The translations under genes and the position numbers were made by a program. DNA of 54,646 nt. It comes from a virus. A model generated the notes under the pieces. It did not search any database. It saw only the letters and a program-made list of their open reading frames with translations, and was not told where the DNA came from. This document shows positions 19,301 through 26,553 of this stretch, one piece after another. Position 1 is the stretch's first letter. Each line of letters opens with the position of its first letter. The stretch spans positions 1 through 54,646 of the IMG/VR virus record IMGVR_UViG_3300030222_000026; one strand, 5' to 3'.

Positions 19301-20589
19301 GTCTCCGTCAGGAGCGCGTCCAGCATGGCCATGTCTTCCTCGAAGACGCCAGCCCGCTTGCGGGCGCGCTCGAGAGCATCCAGCTTATTGCTGCCCTCAT
19401 CCTTGATGATCTGGGCAAGCTCGTTCTCGGTGCGCTGCTGGAACTCGAGGGCCATGCGAACGTTGGCGAGACGGCGCTTCACCTCGTCGAGATAGTCCGG
19501 GTCGGCGTCAGCCTCCTCGCCAAACTCGACCTGACGCCGGTATTCGTTGAGAAGCTCACGCAGCTTGGCCTGATGCTGTTTCAGCTTGAGACTGTCTGCC
19601 TCGCGGGCCTCGGCGGCAGCGCGTTCCGCCTCCATCTCCGCAGTCTGCTCGGGCGTCAGATCCTCCTGAGGGGCATCGGAACGCGAGGCCAGGACGGCAG
19701 GAGACGGGGGGCGCTGGTTCTGGACGACCTGCCTGACCTCGCCCAGCGTCATGTCCATCAGTTCAGTGGGGCGATAGCCAAGGTCGATGGCCTGGTCATA
19801 TGCCTTACTCGCCTGGGAGCGGCCAATCGCACCGCCCGCAGCGCCGAGGATCGAGCCGACACCGGCACCCATCAGAGCACCAAGGGTGACATCCTCAAGG
19901 ACAGCCATACCCGAGACGCCGTCCTGAAGCCCAAGCTCGGATCGCATCGACTGTTGACCAACAGAGGCAAGACCCTCCGCCGCGCCGCTGATCAGGCCCT
20001 CGACCTTCGCGCCGTGGAGCGCACCCTCCTTCAGGGCGCGACCAACGGTGAAAGACTCCCCAAGAGAGCGCGCGGCCAGGAGGCCCTTGCCCACTTTCGC
20101 CGATGCGCTAACAGCAGGGATGACGTTGAGCGGGTCGGTAATGACGCCCTCGGCAATTGAGGGTACGGCAGACAGGCCGCGCCCCCCCTCGGAGAACATG
20201 CCGGGGTATTTTTCGGAAACCTGCTGAAGGCGCGCGAGCGCCGCCTTGCGCTCTTCGGAGGAGTTGGCTGCGTCCGCGAGAGAGCCAGTCGCACCAACGA
20301 AGTTGCCAACGGAGTTGAAGGTGCGCCTGTTGAAATTGTCGAGAACGAGGTCGCGAAGCTCCTCGCGCGTCTTTCCCTCGGCATCAACCCCGAATGCGGT
20401 TCGAACGTCCTCGAAGAAACGAGGGTCGTTCATCAACTCATCAGGGATACGGGCGCGTTCTGTGTAATCGCCCGGATCAGATTGCACACTTTGGCTGGGC
20501 TGCTGCTCCCGGAGTCGGCGACGGTATTCGCTGACGGATACACCTGCGGCTTCGGCAGCGCGGGAAAGCGCAAGAAAATCTTCGGACAA
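10390..20589 (-). CDS. Giant internal/ejection protein with protease and ART-like segments
   Basis: This 3399-aa protein ends a run of internal virion genes, like the very large ejection proteins of T7-like and Bcep22-like podoviruses. A Gly/Ala hydrophobic stretch lies near residues 150-260. A fold like the E2 peripheral-subunit-binding domain (REQVRRFADANLVDLDDVTP) lies near 565-605. A zinc-protease motif, LFHEIFHWAW, is near 1228-1237. An ADP-ribosyltransferase-like part is near 2190-2410 (MFYRIS, FGPGVYL, then GYRGFNAID and VLFDPSDVKL). Membrane-prone segments occur near 2955 and 3205. Translation appears to start at TTG (20589), preceded by GGAG. It is probably injected with the DNA; enzyme activities are inferred from motifs. 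Confidence 0.8.
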   Translation of the reverse strand: MSEDFLALSRAAEAAGVSVSEYRRRLREQQPSQSVQSDPGDYTERARIPDELMNDPRFFEDVRTAFGVDAEGKTREELRDLVLDNFNRRTFNSVGNFVGATGSLADAANSSEERKAALARLQQVSEKYPGMFSEGGRGLSAVPSIAEGVITDPLNVIPAVSASAKVGKGLLAARSLGESFTVGRALKEGALHGAKVEGLISGAAEGLASVGQQSMRSELGLQDGVSGMAVLEDVTLGALMGAGVGSILGAAGGAIGRSQASKAYDQAIDLGYRPTELMDMTLGEVRQVVQNQRPPSPAVLASRSDAPQEDLTPEQTAEMEAERAAAEAREADSLKLKQHQAKLRELLNEYRRQVEFGEEADADPDYLDEVKRRLANVRMALEFQQRTENELAQIIKDEGSNKLDALERARKRAGVFEEDMAMLDALLTETVPEDYGAFIRQRLEERKARAEQQKAQQAEQQKEAKKGGEPRRGQAARTTAKGEGAEAPTEAPTEAARGTGSQEGVTAPDERPTEQVTEQVPDSTPVDEGLDDAGTLDDFVARLAELERAEAEAGAAPTGVIPPEVPPKATTSSVTREQVRRFADANLVDLDDVTPTGKDGKVTQGDIRKYLAQETPERVAEEDFATNVRATTERLVERLDEMPEEIRASFRDDPSMIARAVAQELGVSDDAKQYAKIERYVRSAKEAGVEEGSAPIKLSKAEYERQQTEKRLAREKARKIERLTMETMRDNPDMPEIIARDRATKAVERAASVSDTGRTRSAQSSIERKSIYATEDTQKNIQSFMRPGRSYTSKETGEEYSTDRGMAPTESEANYQNVATRDEANVIAQSKDLPAAFIATRQTKTVDSPKVSPSGSMLWVSPNGKVFKNWRNVYSAMGLESPTKAPKHILDEVNRAAPTEQNRVRNIQKKALDDYAAGKISVEKMLARVKRAERKMASVDTPIDMPDLVDDQGRRLLLTLKKDPSLTILASKSDIDAKRTAQDLVGTKQDLEDWTATYVDPDTPNTAVGKKAASSGKPQTPAITRYEERTAMNFADFESAILSPEKLTEEDWSTLRVAAGLQVKSGDAVAYIDGLRASGGGVNGRTIQRLLTNIELGAHRRLKGAHKFMSKWPTSLDAQRELLALVQRLTEMRSRLAPYGVALPEADRTIALAEIELIFSSFGSEQVKTAKEFVDRLASRALPRFAQDASMKAAAETATGGLRGDRIGQVSFNTSRIAKGDTPPTATLFHEIFHWAWVHVMSDADKASVMESLGKYYDANGVFSPLDVFKRSPIEAVNGRAVGVLNALDSPAEFLANQFAMWATREVRGDAQRSIWQKATYYIKAVFDRFFAKTSIDPDLVPHFARLLPERKRKMAEIEARKLDSASGAGDALPDAADTTDDVDDTPTPPSPSTDRRTGKKVKPGLNSDEKKDGERRTGPIENWVRDYTEEELLELAPEERASYVRVLKNHSRRLQYLDELWDDAVANRDVPDKAIQAAKETLSYLYGSTFSKKQMASIMRRAAERAGTPLQSQYGEAGVLYAYHAGGKNRLAAHGRNKAHDIARILAGREVVGISDAKEVTKDPFTKKNSNALDHAAASVRDLDSDSLKVGARPEEVADRLMELFLYGKKKVGSGERAEGSSLSDWLNLAHKSLDTSFERNGARAKYTPASLEKKYLDRTKDAKDAKVAVIGNDRKKFHDVRIGDPFLHKTDDFVARVIGFEDSPEIGRFAIAKIDGSEATIEISSETVEEFKRAESRSEREVRLAQEGRTTVEHMERASKSLRERAAEVRARRRKKVDEVAVQNTGRKTAPIRPASDAQSMTSATAMSETELERVIEANETDQADRYAEALETAKRTKVIINPYMKDGAPLRKGASIQDIDDLVATVDEAFRLGDEDVDAYALELASRNNGNPIISFAEPTVLDAIEREKSFDTFASSERGVPGNIDQSTRQVLISIAHREKRTEYTARKAALRFLNLADKGDPLDAERVKNLLGFESEPFVDGLFVATGNEAHKRFVETFRQIGSGLSGRNGDSAEAINRLSEIAARLDGDNWVEQVTSFFPEEARNIARENPEEAISVADMWVRKAVHHRLHNSMNEAAPLPPMAPSSGNASSPDDFISRIIDRVGYMANGLMSEPVAKTNARLTWYGNPFSGDLVPRAYLPANNILTPGQARFAIDDVMSAPPSRKREMSLFAGEDISGKTAPVMFYRISAKSKAAKTDSPSIVSMNKEFGPGVYLQAVPSNSIPLLRDDAVVTGEVTEKIRLLQETREFLNKASSGTGPSASKSISDALDREAALMEDLKDVLHDDYVVPVIARTTSLLDLGAPVSLSEDGYPKIVSLLLETVASGRYKGTAPQKMTKALESFAAMVRDQAEEIDTLPTNYLLYERLSKATSRTAASNLFRASGYRGFNAIDSTVLFDPSDVKLTAEPEFFEEFAHPTGTPIRPSGPVLNRTVDGDASGIDDAKATIILSSISKAEPLRDVQHAIGNFVRKRAPSDADQRAVIRLTKNNGNRGLVRGMLDMLPGGRAIGNFAEGVFRSNPNTLRVFNAHWLAGKFDTYFQRSTQITNRLLHGGLQDKGPLKILRTLPDSSGSVKHALHRWYRRATADAAGTRKFGADQPESHKRIFRWLSQRGSVDPQRNKRNWNAMSSEEQRAAQAIADHLARTHDAMRRIDPRIGFIKDYFPQLWSVHKIHKSTEDRERFTSLLRDHFLDASLREGNPLGREETEEIARRTVLKILDDESEGLMVPGRGASRNSAAENLDGSRAIRLDNSDTSMALREFLEDDLEAVMVKYYDQAGRRIHQIETFGIGSHGAYDYLKVMQDGTAGAVQLLTTKKVFQSTKRARDESGNMEEVVFLDTFNMPFEGKEQEAAQVIREVEEALADPGLGEPVARNILMKYQPVDQANGEPSLFYERRVEAILAALSDFDGDPHLITNDAAHFIERLMKVSNRKTLSDHEGMLKFSRGMRNFNLVTLLGFTTLTSLGDPVLPLIRSGNMSAYAKALRRFASDPVYREMLENIGVAGESILHDRLAYMWGASDGRFTNAFFNATGLTPWTDVNRRFAGAVAIETFKAAQKKAHDAWVDGVPFHQQPAKVKRAYRTLKNYGLEGFTHRSAPMIDSPDVLEGRYTNEAIGIADSDAARVAVIKFADESIFAPNPADIPIWGQTPLGAMIFQLKSFPLMMMRMSKEIIVDDVKLALYDMLGKKPPSNLKGTGDLRRAMWLLTAAPAAGMGSLAVKDIVQGRGGERDDPDFALRERRFSDWNPLMSEPMDDETIDMYAGWVVEGFTHAAGFGLLLEMIHDVVSQTDNGAYGQVRVASTLFGPSVSTGVGAFNVASGGLDALLDRTPDSNSTERRGVRSIAERVPVLGGVKPVREMMVDLAAGEAERTRQRQSAKIDPSTLDFIDYTRDTE

Positions 20590-20651
20590 CGGGAGGCTCC
20601 ATCGTTGTGTGATTTTGATGGAGGCTAGGTACGAGACAGAGTCCTGTCGTC
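20590..20651 (-). promoter_or_regulatory. Stem-loop holding the ribosome site of the giant gene
   Basis: On the minus strand the upstream stop is followed by GACGAC, then CTCCATC and GATGGAG form a stem with a 13-base loop. GGAG in the 3' arm is the ribosome site for the TTG start. The stem could limit translation or be an RNase III site. Confidence 0.5.
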
Positions 20652-22781
20652 CTATTGGTTCCTTCCACCCCCGCCGCGACGCTCGATCCGTTCGCGATCA
20701 GGAGTGGCGCGAAACCAGCCGCCAAGAGGGATTGCATCCTGCCTCTCAGCCCCGCCGCCACGCTTGTCCATCCGGTCCTGTCGACGCGCGTCGATATCGG
20801 CCTCCCGCTGACGGACGGCTTCCGCATCGCGCGCTTCAAGGGCTTTTCTGATTGCGACCTCTTTCGCGTCAGCCGCCTCACGGAGACGCTGGATCTGCTG
20901 CTCCGCATTGGTCATGGTGGTGGACACAATGCGGTTGAAGCGATCATCGTCCCAGACGCCGCCGACCTCGGACTGCCACATGTTGCGGTGCTTGCGAGCA
21001 AAGCTGGCGTTGTCCAGATAGGCTTCGAGTTCACGCTCCATGCTGTCAGCCATTTTGCGAAGCTGATCCACCGCCTCGGGCGTCGCCGTCGCTGTCCTGG
21101 TCGATTGGGAAACCATGTCGCCCATCATGGAGACAAGGTTGGAACTGATGGCCTCAAGACCGTTGATGTAGGCGTCGGCGGGCATGTTGCTCTTGGGGAG
21201 TGTGTCACGCTGGCGCATCAGGCGAGACTTGGTCTCTCCGATCTTGCGGAGACCTGCCGTGGTGCTGATGTGATTGTAGATCCCCGCAACATCCTGCGGT
21301 TCGATGCCAGCGTCGCTGAGAGACTGCTCGGTGATGGCACCGAGAATGCGCATGCGCGCGCCGGAGTCGGAGACGATATCGAAATCATTCGCCAGGCTCG
21401 GGAGAACTTGGGCAACGGCGGGGCCGTAGTCGCCAGAGAGGGCGTCACCCTTGGCAACCGCCTCGGAGATGCCAAGGACAATACCCTTCGCCCGCTCGCC
21501 AAGCTCCGAGAGGCGCGTGTCGACGAAGCCGTCGCGGAAAGCGGAATAGCCAACGCGCGCCTTGTTCTCGCGGGCCGCAACAATCTCGTTGATCGTGGCC
21601 TCCACCTGATCGGGGCGGAAATCGTCGAGAGACAGATTGGGGTTCTCAAGGCGAAGACGGTTCGCGAGGGCTGCACGAACTTCAGCAAAACTCTGCCCAC
21701 GCGTGCCAAAGACCATGTCAGGGTCATTGACAAGGCTCGACGCGGCGGATTTGAGGATGTCGCTCTGTTTTCCGAGGTTGGCACTCATGAGCCTCGCACG
21801 CTCGCCAGCCTCATAGGCGCGCAGTTGGCGCATCTGCTCCGGAGACAGTTCGCGGCCAGGTTGGTAGGGGTCGGTGCGACCAGACCCCACCCACACCTTG
21901 GCATTCTCCCGCTCTGCGTCCAGATCGGCGTCAGCATATCCCTCCGCCTCCTGCTCACGCTGCTTGAGGGTCCAATCGCGGTCCTCTGCCTTCTGCTCGG
22001 CGGTTCGGCGAGCCTCCGCCTGCTTGGCCTCGAGGCTCCTGATCAGACCCGTGCGCTTGAGTTCGAACTGGTTCGCTGCCTCCCCAAGAGGCAAAAGCGG
22101 CTTGTAAGCGCGAAGTCCTTCAAGGTCGCCGCTCTCGTAAAGATCGTTGAGAGTGGCGCGCTCCGACTCGAAATTGGTGGCTGCGGATTTCAGCCGCTCA
22201 GCCTGAAGCGTCGCCTCCACCTGAGACTGGATGCCCTGAATGACGCCGCTCGGAGCGTTGGGCAGGACTGACTTGATGTCGAAGCTCGGGTCCACACGCA
22301 TGCGATTGATGATCGAGGGGGTATAGTCGTTGACCAGCTTCATGCGCTGCCGCTCGCGGATCGGAGACAGACCCTTCGGGTACATGCGGTGGAACATGTC
22401 TCGGATCTCCGGTGTGTCCCCCATCTGGCCGATGATCGTGTCGCGAATGGCCAGGTCGTTGTCTTCCTGGAGGACCATATTGTCGACCATGGACGCAATC
22501 GAGTTCTGAAGCGACGTTTGCTGCTGGGCGAACTGCGCACGCTCAAGGTTCAGAGCGCGCTCGCGTTCGCGTTGGGCTCTTTCGTATTGGTGGCGGAGGA
22601 TCTGCTCAGACGTCACAGAGCCAGGGCGACCGCCCGTCACGCGGTTGAGTTGGTCGACCCACATGTCCCAGGTCGCGTCAGGGTTCGACTTGCGCCAAGC
22701 CTCGAAGGCTTGCGCGTTGTTGACGCGACGCGCCTGCGACTGCTGGAAGGCCGTGTTGTAGTTGGCCCAGAAGGAAGACAT
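20652..22781 (-). CDS. Internal virion protein (T7 gp15-like position)
   Basis: This 709-aa, highly charged, mainly helical protein has Gln/Arg/Glu-rich segments such as RAQRERERALNLERAQFAQQQ and a Gly/Arg-rich C-terminus (GGGGRNQ). No enzyme motif is seen. It lies between a gp14-like coiled-coil protein and the giant ejection protein, as T7 gp15 lies between gp14 and gp16. It is therefore probably an internal core or ejection protein. The assignment rests on gene order and composition. Confidence 0.68.
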   Translation of the reverse strand: MSSFWANYNTAFQQSQARRVNNAQAFEAWRKSNPDATWDMWVDQLNRVTGGRPGSVTSEQILRHQYERAQRERERALNLERAQFAQQQTSLQNSIASMVDNMVLQEDNDLAIRDTIIGQMGDTPEIRDMFHRMYPKGLSPIRERQRMKLVNDYTPSIINRMRVDPSFDIKSVLPNAPSGVIQGIQSQVEATLQAERLKSAATNFESERATLNDLYESGDLEGLRAYKPLLPLGEAANQFELKRTGLIRSLEAKQAEARRTAEQKAEDRDWTLKQREQEAEGYADADLDAERENAKVWVGSGRTDPYQPGRELSPEQMRQLRAYEAGERARLMSANLGKQSDILKSAASSLVNDPDMVFGTRGQSFAEVRAALANRLRLENPNLSLDDFRPDQVEATINEIVAARENKARVGYSAFRDGFVDTRLSELGERAKGIVLGISEAVAKGDALSGDYGPAVAQVLPSLANDFDIVSDSGARMRILGAITEQSLSDAGIEPQDVAGIYNHISTTAGLRKIGETKSRLMRQRDTLPKSNMPADAYINGLEAISSNLVSMMGDMVSQSTRTATATPEAVDQLRKMADSMERELEAYLDNASFARKHRNMWQSEVGGVWDDDRFNRIVSTTMTNAEQQIQRLREAADAKEVAIRKALEARDAEAVRQREADIDARRQDRMDKRGGGAERQDAIPLGGWFRATPDRERIERRGGGGRNQ

Positions 22782-22795
22782 GGGAACCGCCCTCC

Positions 22796-24325
22796 TCAGA
22801 TGTCACCGTAGGACCGCCTGTAGGGCGGTCGTGCCACGGGGGTGGGTGCGTAGGCGGGCGTGCCGACAGGGCCAGATGGGCGGGACCAGTTGCTGCCCCA
22901 TCCACCCTCGGAGAGAAACCCATCGAGAGCGCCGCCAACGCCACCGAGAGTGCCGACACCCGCATTCATCATGTTGGAGGCATTCTGCGCCCAACTTTCC
23001 GGATTGTAATGGCCAGGGATGTTGGATTGGAGGCTCGCGGCATTGCTGAGGTAGCCTTGCGGGCTGGAAATATTCCACGCCGCAGGGCCGACTGCGCGTG
23101 TGCCAGCGTCATAGACAAACGCTTCCGCGACGGAGGGGGCCATATAGTTGGACATCCCGGAGCCAATGCCGCCCTGCGTGAAGGTCGCCGAGTTGACGGA
23201 GACAGGGGCACGGAAGTTGTTCGCGGACTGAACCCCGCGCGCCGACATGCCTGTCCCGATGGGAACCGGGGCCGAATAATCGTTCGCGGACCCGACGCCC
23301 GTATTGGCCTGTAGCATGGCTTCGATGGGTGCGAAGCGCATGTTCATGATTTCGTTCGCCGAACGGTCGCGGGCCTGGGCCATCGCGTTCCAGCCCATCA
23401 TCTCGTTCTCATTCAGGCCAGTGATGTAGGACATCGCCTGCTGGATCGCACCAAGACGCGCACGCTCATATTCGGGGGCCATGCGCGCGCCGACATCAGC
23501 CCGCGCCGACTGGCCAATCGAAGAGTTCTCGAGGCCGCGCGTCATCAAGGACGCCTCGTTCTGAGAGGCAATACGGTCAACGGCACGGTCGACATCCTGC
23601 ACGTTCAGAGCCTCGTAGCGTGAGAGCATCTGCTCGAAGTCCTCACGGCCAAGGAGGTCGGGGGCAACAAGTGGGCCGAGAGTCTCGTAGGCAGACTCGA
23701 TCTCGGTGCTCATGTTGTCGAGACGGCGAATGATGTCGTCGCGGAAAGCCAGATCGTCGAAGCGCTCCTGAGAGGCCACGGTCTGAGCGCGGTAGAGTTC
23801 CTCGACTGCAAATTCACGCTCCAGACGGGCCGTGAGATCCTCCTCCGCCCGACGACGGAGATCCTCATCCCGCTCCCCCTCGGCAACCGCTCGGGCCTGC
23901 TCGAGTTGCGCAATCGCGAAATCACGCTCCTCCTCGGCAAGCTGAGTGTTGCGCAGGTATTGCTCAAGCATGAATTTCTGCTGCTTGGCCGCGTCCTTGT
24001 CGGCCCGGACCTGCCGGTCGATCTCGTAGGCACGCTCCCGCTTGGCCTGCTCGAGACGCTGCTCGTAACGGTCATTGCGGAGTTCGTATTCCTGGCGGGC
24101 GAACTCGGCATTCTCCTCGCGGATCATGCGGTTGTAGCGTTCCTGCTCCCGCTCGCGGCGAAGCTGGTCAAGGCCAAGGCCATAGTTGAGCACAGCCATG
24201 TCACGCTGATCGCGAAGAGCCTTTCGCCTCAACTGAAGCTCCTGCATCGCGATAGCGTTCGACTGGCTCGCCGCCGCGAACTGAAGCCCCGCACCAGCGA
24301 GGCCAAGGATTGCGCCAAAAGGCAT
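22796..24325 (-). CDS. Internal virion protein (T7 gp14-like position)
   Basis: This 509-aa protein starts with a hydrophobic Gly/Ala segment (FGAILGLAGAGLQFAAA), as in T7 gp14. About 170 residues of charged coiled coil follow (QEYELRNDRYEQRLEQAKRE). The C-terminal half is Asn/Ser/Gly-rich with GIGSGM-type repeats and ends Pro-rich. Such proteins form the ejection conduit with gp15- and gp16-like partners. The assignment is by architecture and order. Confidence 0.68.
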   Translation of the reverse strand: MPFGAILGLAGAGLQFAAASQSNAIAMQELQLRRKALRDQRDMAVLNYGLGLDQLRREREQERYNRMIREENAEFARQEYELRNDRYEQRLEQAKRERAYEIDRQVRADKDAAKQQKFMLEQYLRNTQLAEEERDFAIAQLEQARAVAEGERDEDLRRRAEEDLTARLEREFAVEELYRAQTVASQERFDDLAFRDDIIRRLDNMSTEIESAYETLGPLVAPDLLGREDFEQMLSRYEALNVQDVDRAVDRIASQNEASLMTRGLENSSIGQSARADVGARMAPEYERARLGAIQQAMSYITGLNENEMMGWNAMAQARDRSANEIMNMRFAPIEAMLQANTGVGSANDYSAPVPIGTGMSARGVQSANNFRAPVSVNSATFTQGGIGSGMSNYMAPSVAEAFVYDAGTRAVGPAAWNISSPQGYLSNAASLQSNIPGHYNPESWAQNASNMMNAGVGTLGGVGGALDGFLSEGGWGSNWSRPSGPVGTPAYAPTPVARPPYRRSYGDI

Positions 24326-24331
24326 GTCAGG

Positions 24332-26125
24332 TCAGAGCCTCAAGATGTTGCCAGAGAAACCGGAGCGCAGGTTCGAGAGTTCCTCCTCCTCCTCGATGCC
24401 AGCCAGAAGAGCCAGATACTCCTCCGGGCTTAGGGAACCGTTGGAGACACCCTGCAAGAGTTGCTCGGCAGTCTGTGTGGCTGCCTGCGTCGGCGTAGAC
24501 GATGCAAGAAGGTCGTTCTGAAGGCGAGCACGCTCCGTGGCCAAGCGGTCCCTGTACTGAGCAAGCTCGTCCGTCGCCGAAGTCGCGCCATACTGGTCAA
24601 TGAGAGCCTGAAGTTCCGACGCGCGAGCGTCATACTGATTGAAGTCCGACACGTCGTAGAAGGGCGTCCCGCTGAGCGCTTCAAGCTCGGACTGAAGATC
24701 CGACTCGATACCAGTGCGATAATCAGCCAGATCGTCCAGACGGCCACGGGTGGCGTTCAGGGCGCTCTCGAGATCAAAGCCGATCTGCTGAGCGTCCATG
24801 CCAGAGAAGCGGCCAAGGTTGCCCTGAAGAGACTGAAGGTCGGACAGAGCCGAGTTGAAGGCGTCTTCCTCGTAGAGGTTGGCCGAGTTCACACCGGAAA
24901 GAAGATCGTCGATCTGTGTATCGTAGCCAGACAGCGTGTTCTGGCGCTGAGCCAAAAGCTGGTCGATGGCCGACTGCGCACCCGTCAGGCGCTCGACCTC
25001 GTTGCCGAAGTCGAAGTCAAGTTCGGACGTGAAGTCGTTCAGGTCGTTCAGCCCCTCACGTGTCTGACGCTTCAGACTGTTCAGACGCCCGAGGTCGTAC
25101 ATGTCGACGGTGTCGAGCGTGTCCTCGAGGTTCATGGCAGCCTGACGCGCGGCATCCTGAGACATCTGGATGCGACGAAGCTCGGCCTGCCGGTCAGATC
25201 GAAGACCGGACAGGCGATCTTCGAGAGACTGGTAGTTGTTGAGCGAGTTCGTGAAGTCGAAGTCCAGTTCGGAGTCAAAACGGGACGCATCAAGCTGACG
25301 CTGGTCGATGGCCCGCTGGAGGTCCGTGATCCCCTGCTCGTCTGCAATTGTCAGGCCGGAGAACTGGTCGTCCAGCGTGTCATAGCCAGAACGGAGATTG
25401 TCCCGGTAGCCGGAAATCCGGTCGAGTTCGGTCTGACGACGACCGCGCAGATCGTCCAAACCCGAACGCGCCTGCGTCTCACGCTGCTGGAGCGTCGTGA
25501 AACCGCCAGGGTAGAGTTGGTCAAGAATGTTCGAGGTAAAGGTCGAGCGGCGCGTGTTGATGTCGCCAAGCGTCGAGGACAGGGCGTTCATCTGACCAAC
25601 GTCACGGATCGAGAGGTTCTCGAGTTGATTGTTGACGTTGTTCAGTTCACCGAGAAGGCCAGTGCGGAACGCGCCGACGCGCCCCTCCTCTTGGGTCCGG
25701 TCCTCGCGCAGACGCGATAGGTCGCCAGCGTAGTCGGTCAGACCAGAGGTGATCGAGTTCTTGATGCGATTATCGACCTGCGTCAGCGTCGGGCTCTCGA
25801 CAGTGACAGCGCCATATGGAGACTGAACGGAGGAACTCCATTCTGGAGCAGGCGTGTCGAACGACATGAGGTTCATCTGGTTCTGAAGACCAGTGAGTTC
25901 ATCCTCGAAGGAGCCGAAGCGGTCGACATCGCGGATGGTGAGGTCGTCCAAGCGCCCACCAAAGTCGTTCACACGGTTCAGGTTCGTGCGCAGGAGGTCG
26001 TTGTGCCCCTGAACCTGGCGATTGTAGGCATTCGCTCGCTGCTGGCGATTGGCGGCCTCCGCTGCGGCAAATTCGGCACGCTCTTGCGTGTAATCGGGTT
26101 CAGGCGGGGGAGTCTTCGATCCCAT
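24332..26125 (-). CDS. Repetitive coiled-coil internal/structural protein
   Basis: This 597-aa protein is built of about six related helical units. Each has a motif such as LDDLTIRDVDRFGSFEDEL, LENLSIRDVGQMNALSSTL, FSGLTIADEQGITDLQRAI or TSELDFDFGNEVERLTGAQ. The spacing is irregular (about 60-100 residues), and the FDSELDFDF/TSELDFDF pair is nearly identical. No catalytic motif is visible. It lies among the internal virion genes, so a long rod or core component of the ejection apparatus is likely. It is not recognised as a known family. Confidence 0.68.
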   Translation of the reverse strand: MGSKTPPPEPDYTQERAEFAAAEAANRQQRANAYNRQVQGHNDLLRTNLNRVNDFGGRLDDLTIRDVDRFGSFEDELTGLQNQMNLMSFDTPAPEWSSSVQSPYGAVTVESPTLTQVDNRIKNSITSGLTDYAGDLSRLREDRTQEEGRVGAFRTGLLGELNNVNNQLENLSIRDVGQMNALSSTLGDINTRRSTFTSNILDQLYPGGFTTLQQRETQARSGLDDLRGRRQTELDRISGYRDNLRSGYDTLDDQFSGLTIADEQGITDLQRAIDQRQLDASRFDSELDFDFTNSLNNYQSLEDRLSGLRSDRQAELRRIQMSQDAARQAAMNLEDTLDTVDMYDLGRLNSLKRQTREGLNDLNDFTSELDFDFGNEVERLTGAQSAIDQLLAQRQNTLSGYDTQIDDLLSGVNSANLYEEDAFNSALSDLQSLQGNLGRFSGMDAQQIGFDLESALNATRGRLDDLADYRTGIESDLQSELEALSGTPFYDVSDFNQYDARASELQALIDQYGATSATDELAQYRDRLATERARLQNDLLASSTPTQAATQTAEQLLQGVSNGSLSPEEYLALLAGIEEEEELSNLRSGFSGNILRL

Positions 26126-26137
26126 CGGGAAGCTCCA

Positions 26138-26551
26138 TCAGTCGAGAAACGGACACTCCCGACGAAGCATTCCGTAGACAATCAGGTCGTCCTCTCCCAT
26201 GGGGCCACACTCGGGAAGGCAGCCGTGCTCACGGAAGCCCATCCCTTCGGCCAGCTTGCGGGCGCGGCGGTTGAGCTTGGGGGTGAGCGTATAGATGTAG
26301 CGCTTACCCAAGGTGTCGAAGAGAACCTCGGAGACCTTCCGGCAGTTGGCAGGTGTGCACCAGCGCGGGGATGCCGAATAGATGCCAAGGCCCGTAGAGT
26401 GCTCTTTCACATCGTGAAGGCTGATGCCGCAAATGAGTTCGCCGTCCTTGTTGACGAAGCCGAAGGCCATCTGGCCATCCTGCGGCGTCTCGTTGAGATT
26501 TTCCGCCACCCAATTGGCGACGAAGCCCGATGTGTCGCGGATCAGTTCCAT
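26138..26551 (-). CDS. GNAT-like protein (T7 gp13-like position)
   Basis: This 137-aa protein resembles GNAT N-acyltransferases in outline: MAFGFVNKDGELICGISLHDV, then a helix and LTPKLNRRARKLAEGMGFREHGCLPE. The last is the usual C-terminal alpha4/beta6 part with a GF motif. T7 gp13 and similar podovirus proteins beside the internal core genes share this size and position. A true acetyl-CoA site is not evident, so it may be a degenerate structural relative. ATG 26551 follows GGAGTGACG. Confidence 0.6.
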   Translation of the reverse strand: MELIRDTSGFVANWVAENLNETPQDGQMAFGFVNKDGELICGISLHDVKEHSTGLGIYSASPRWCTPANCRKVSEVLFDTLGKRYIYTLTPKLNRRARKLAEGMGFREHGCLPECGPMGEDDLIVYGMLRRECPFLD

Positions 26552-26553
26552 CG

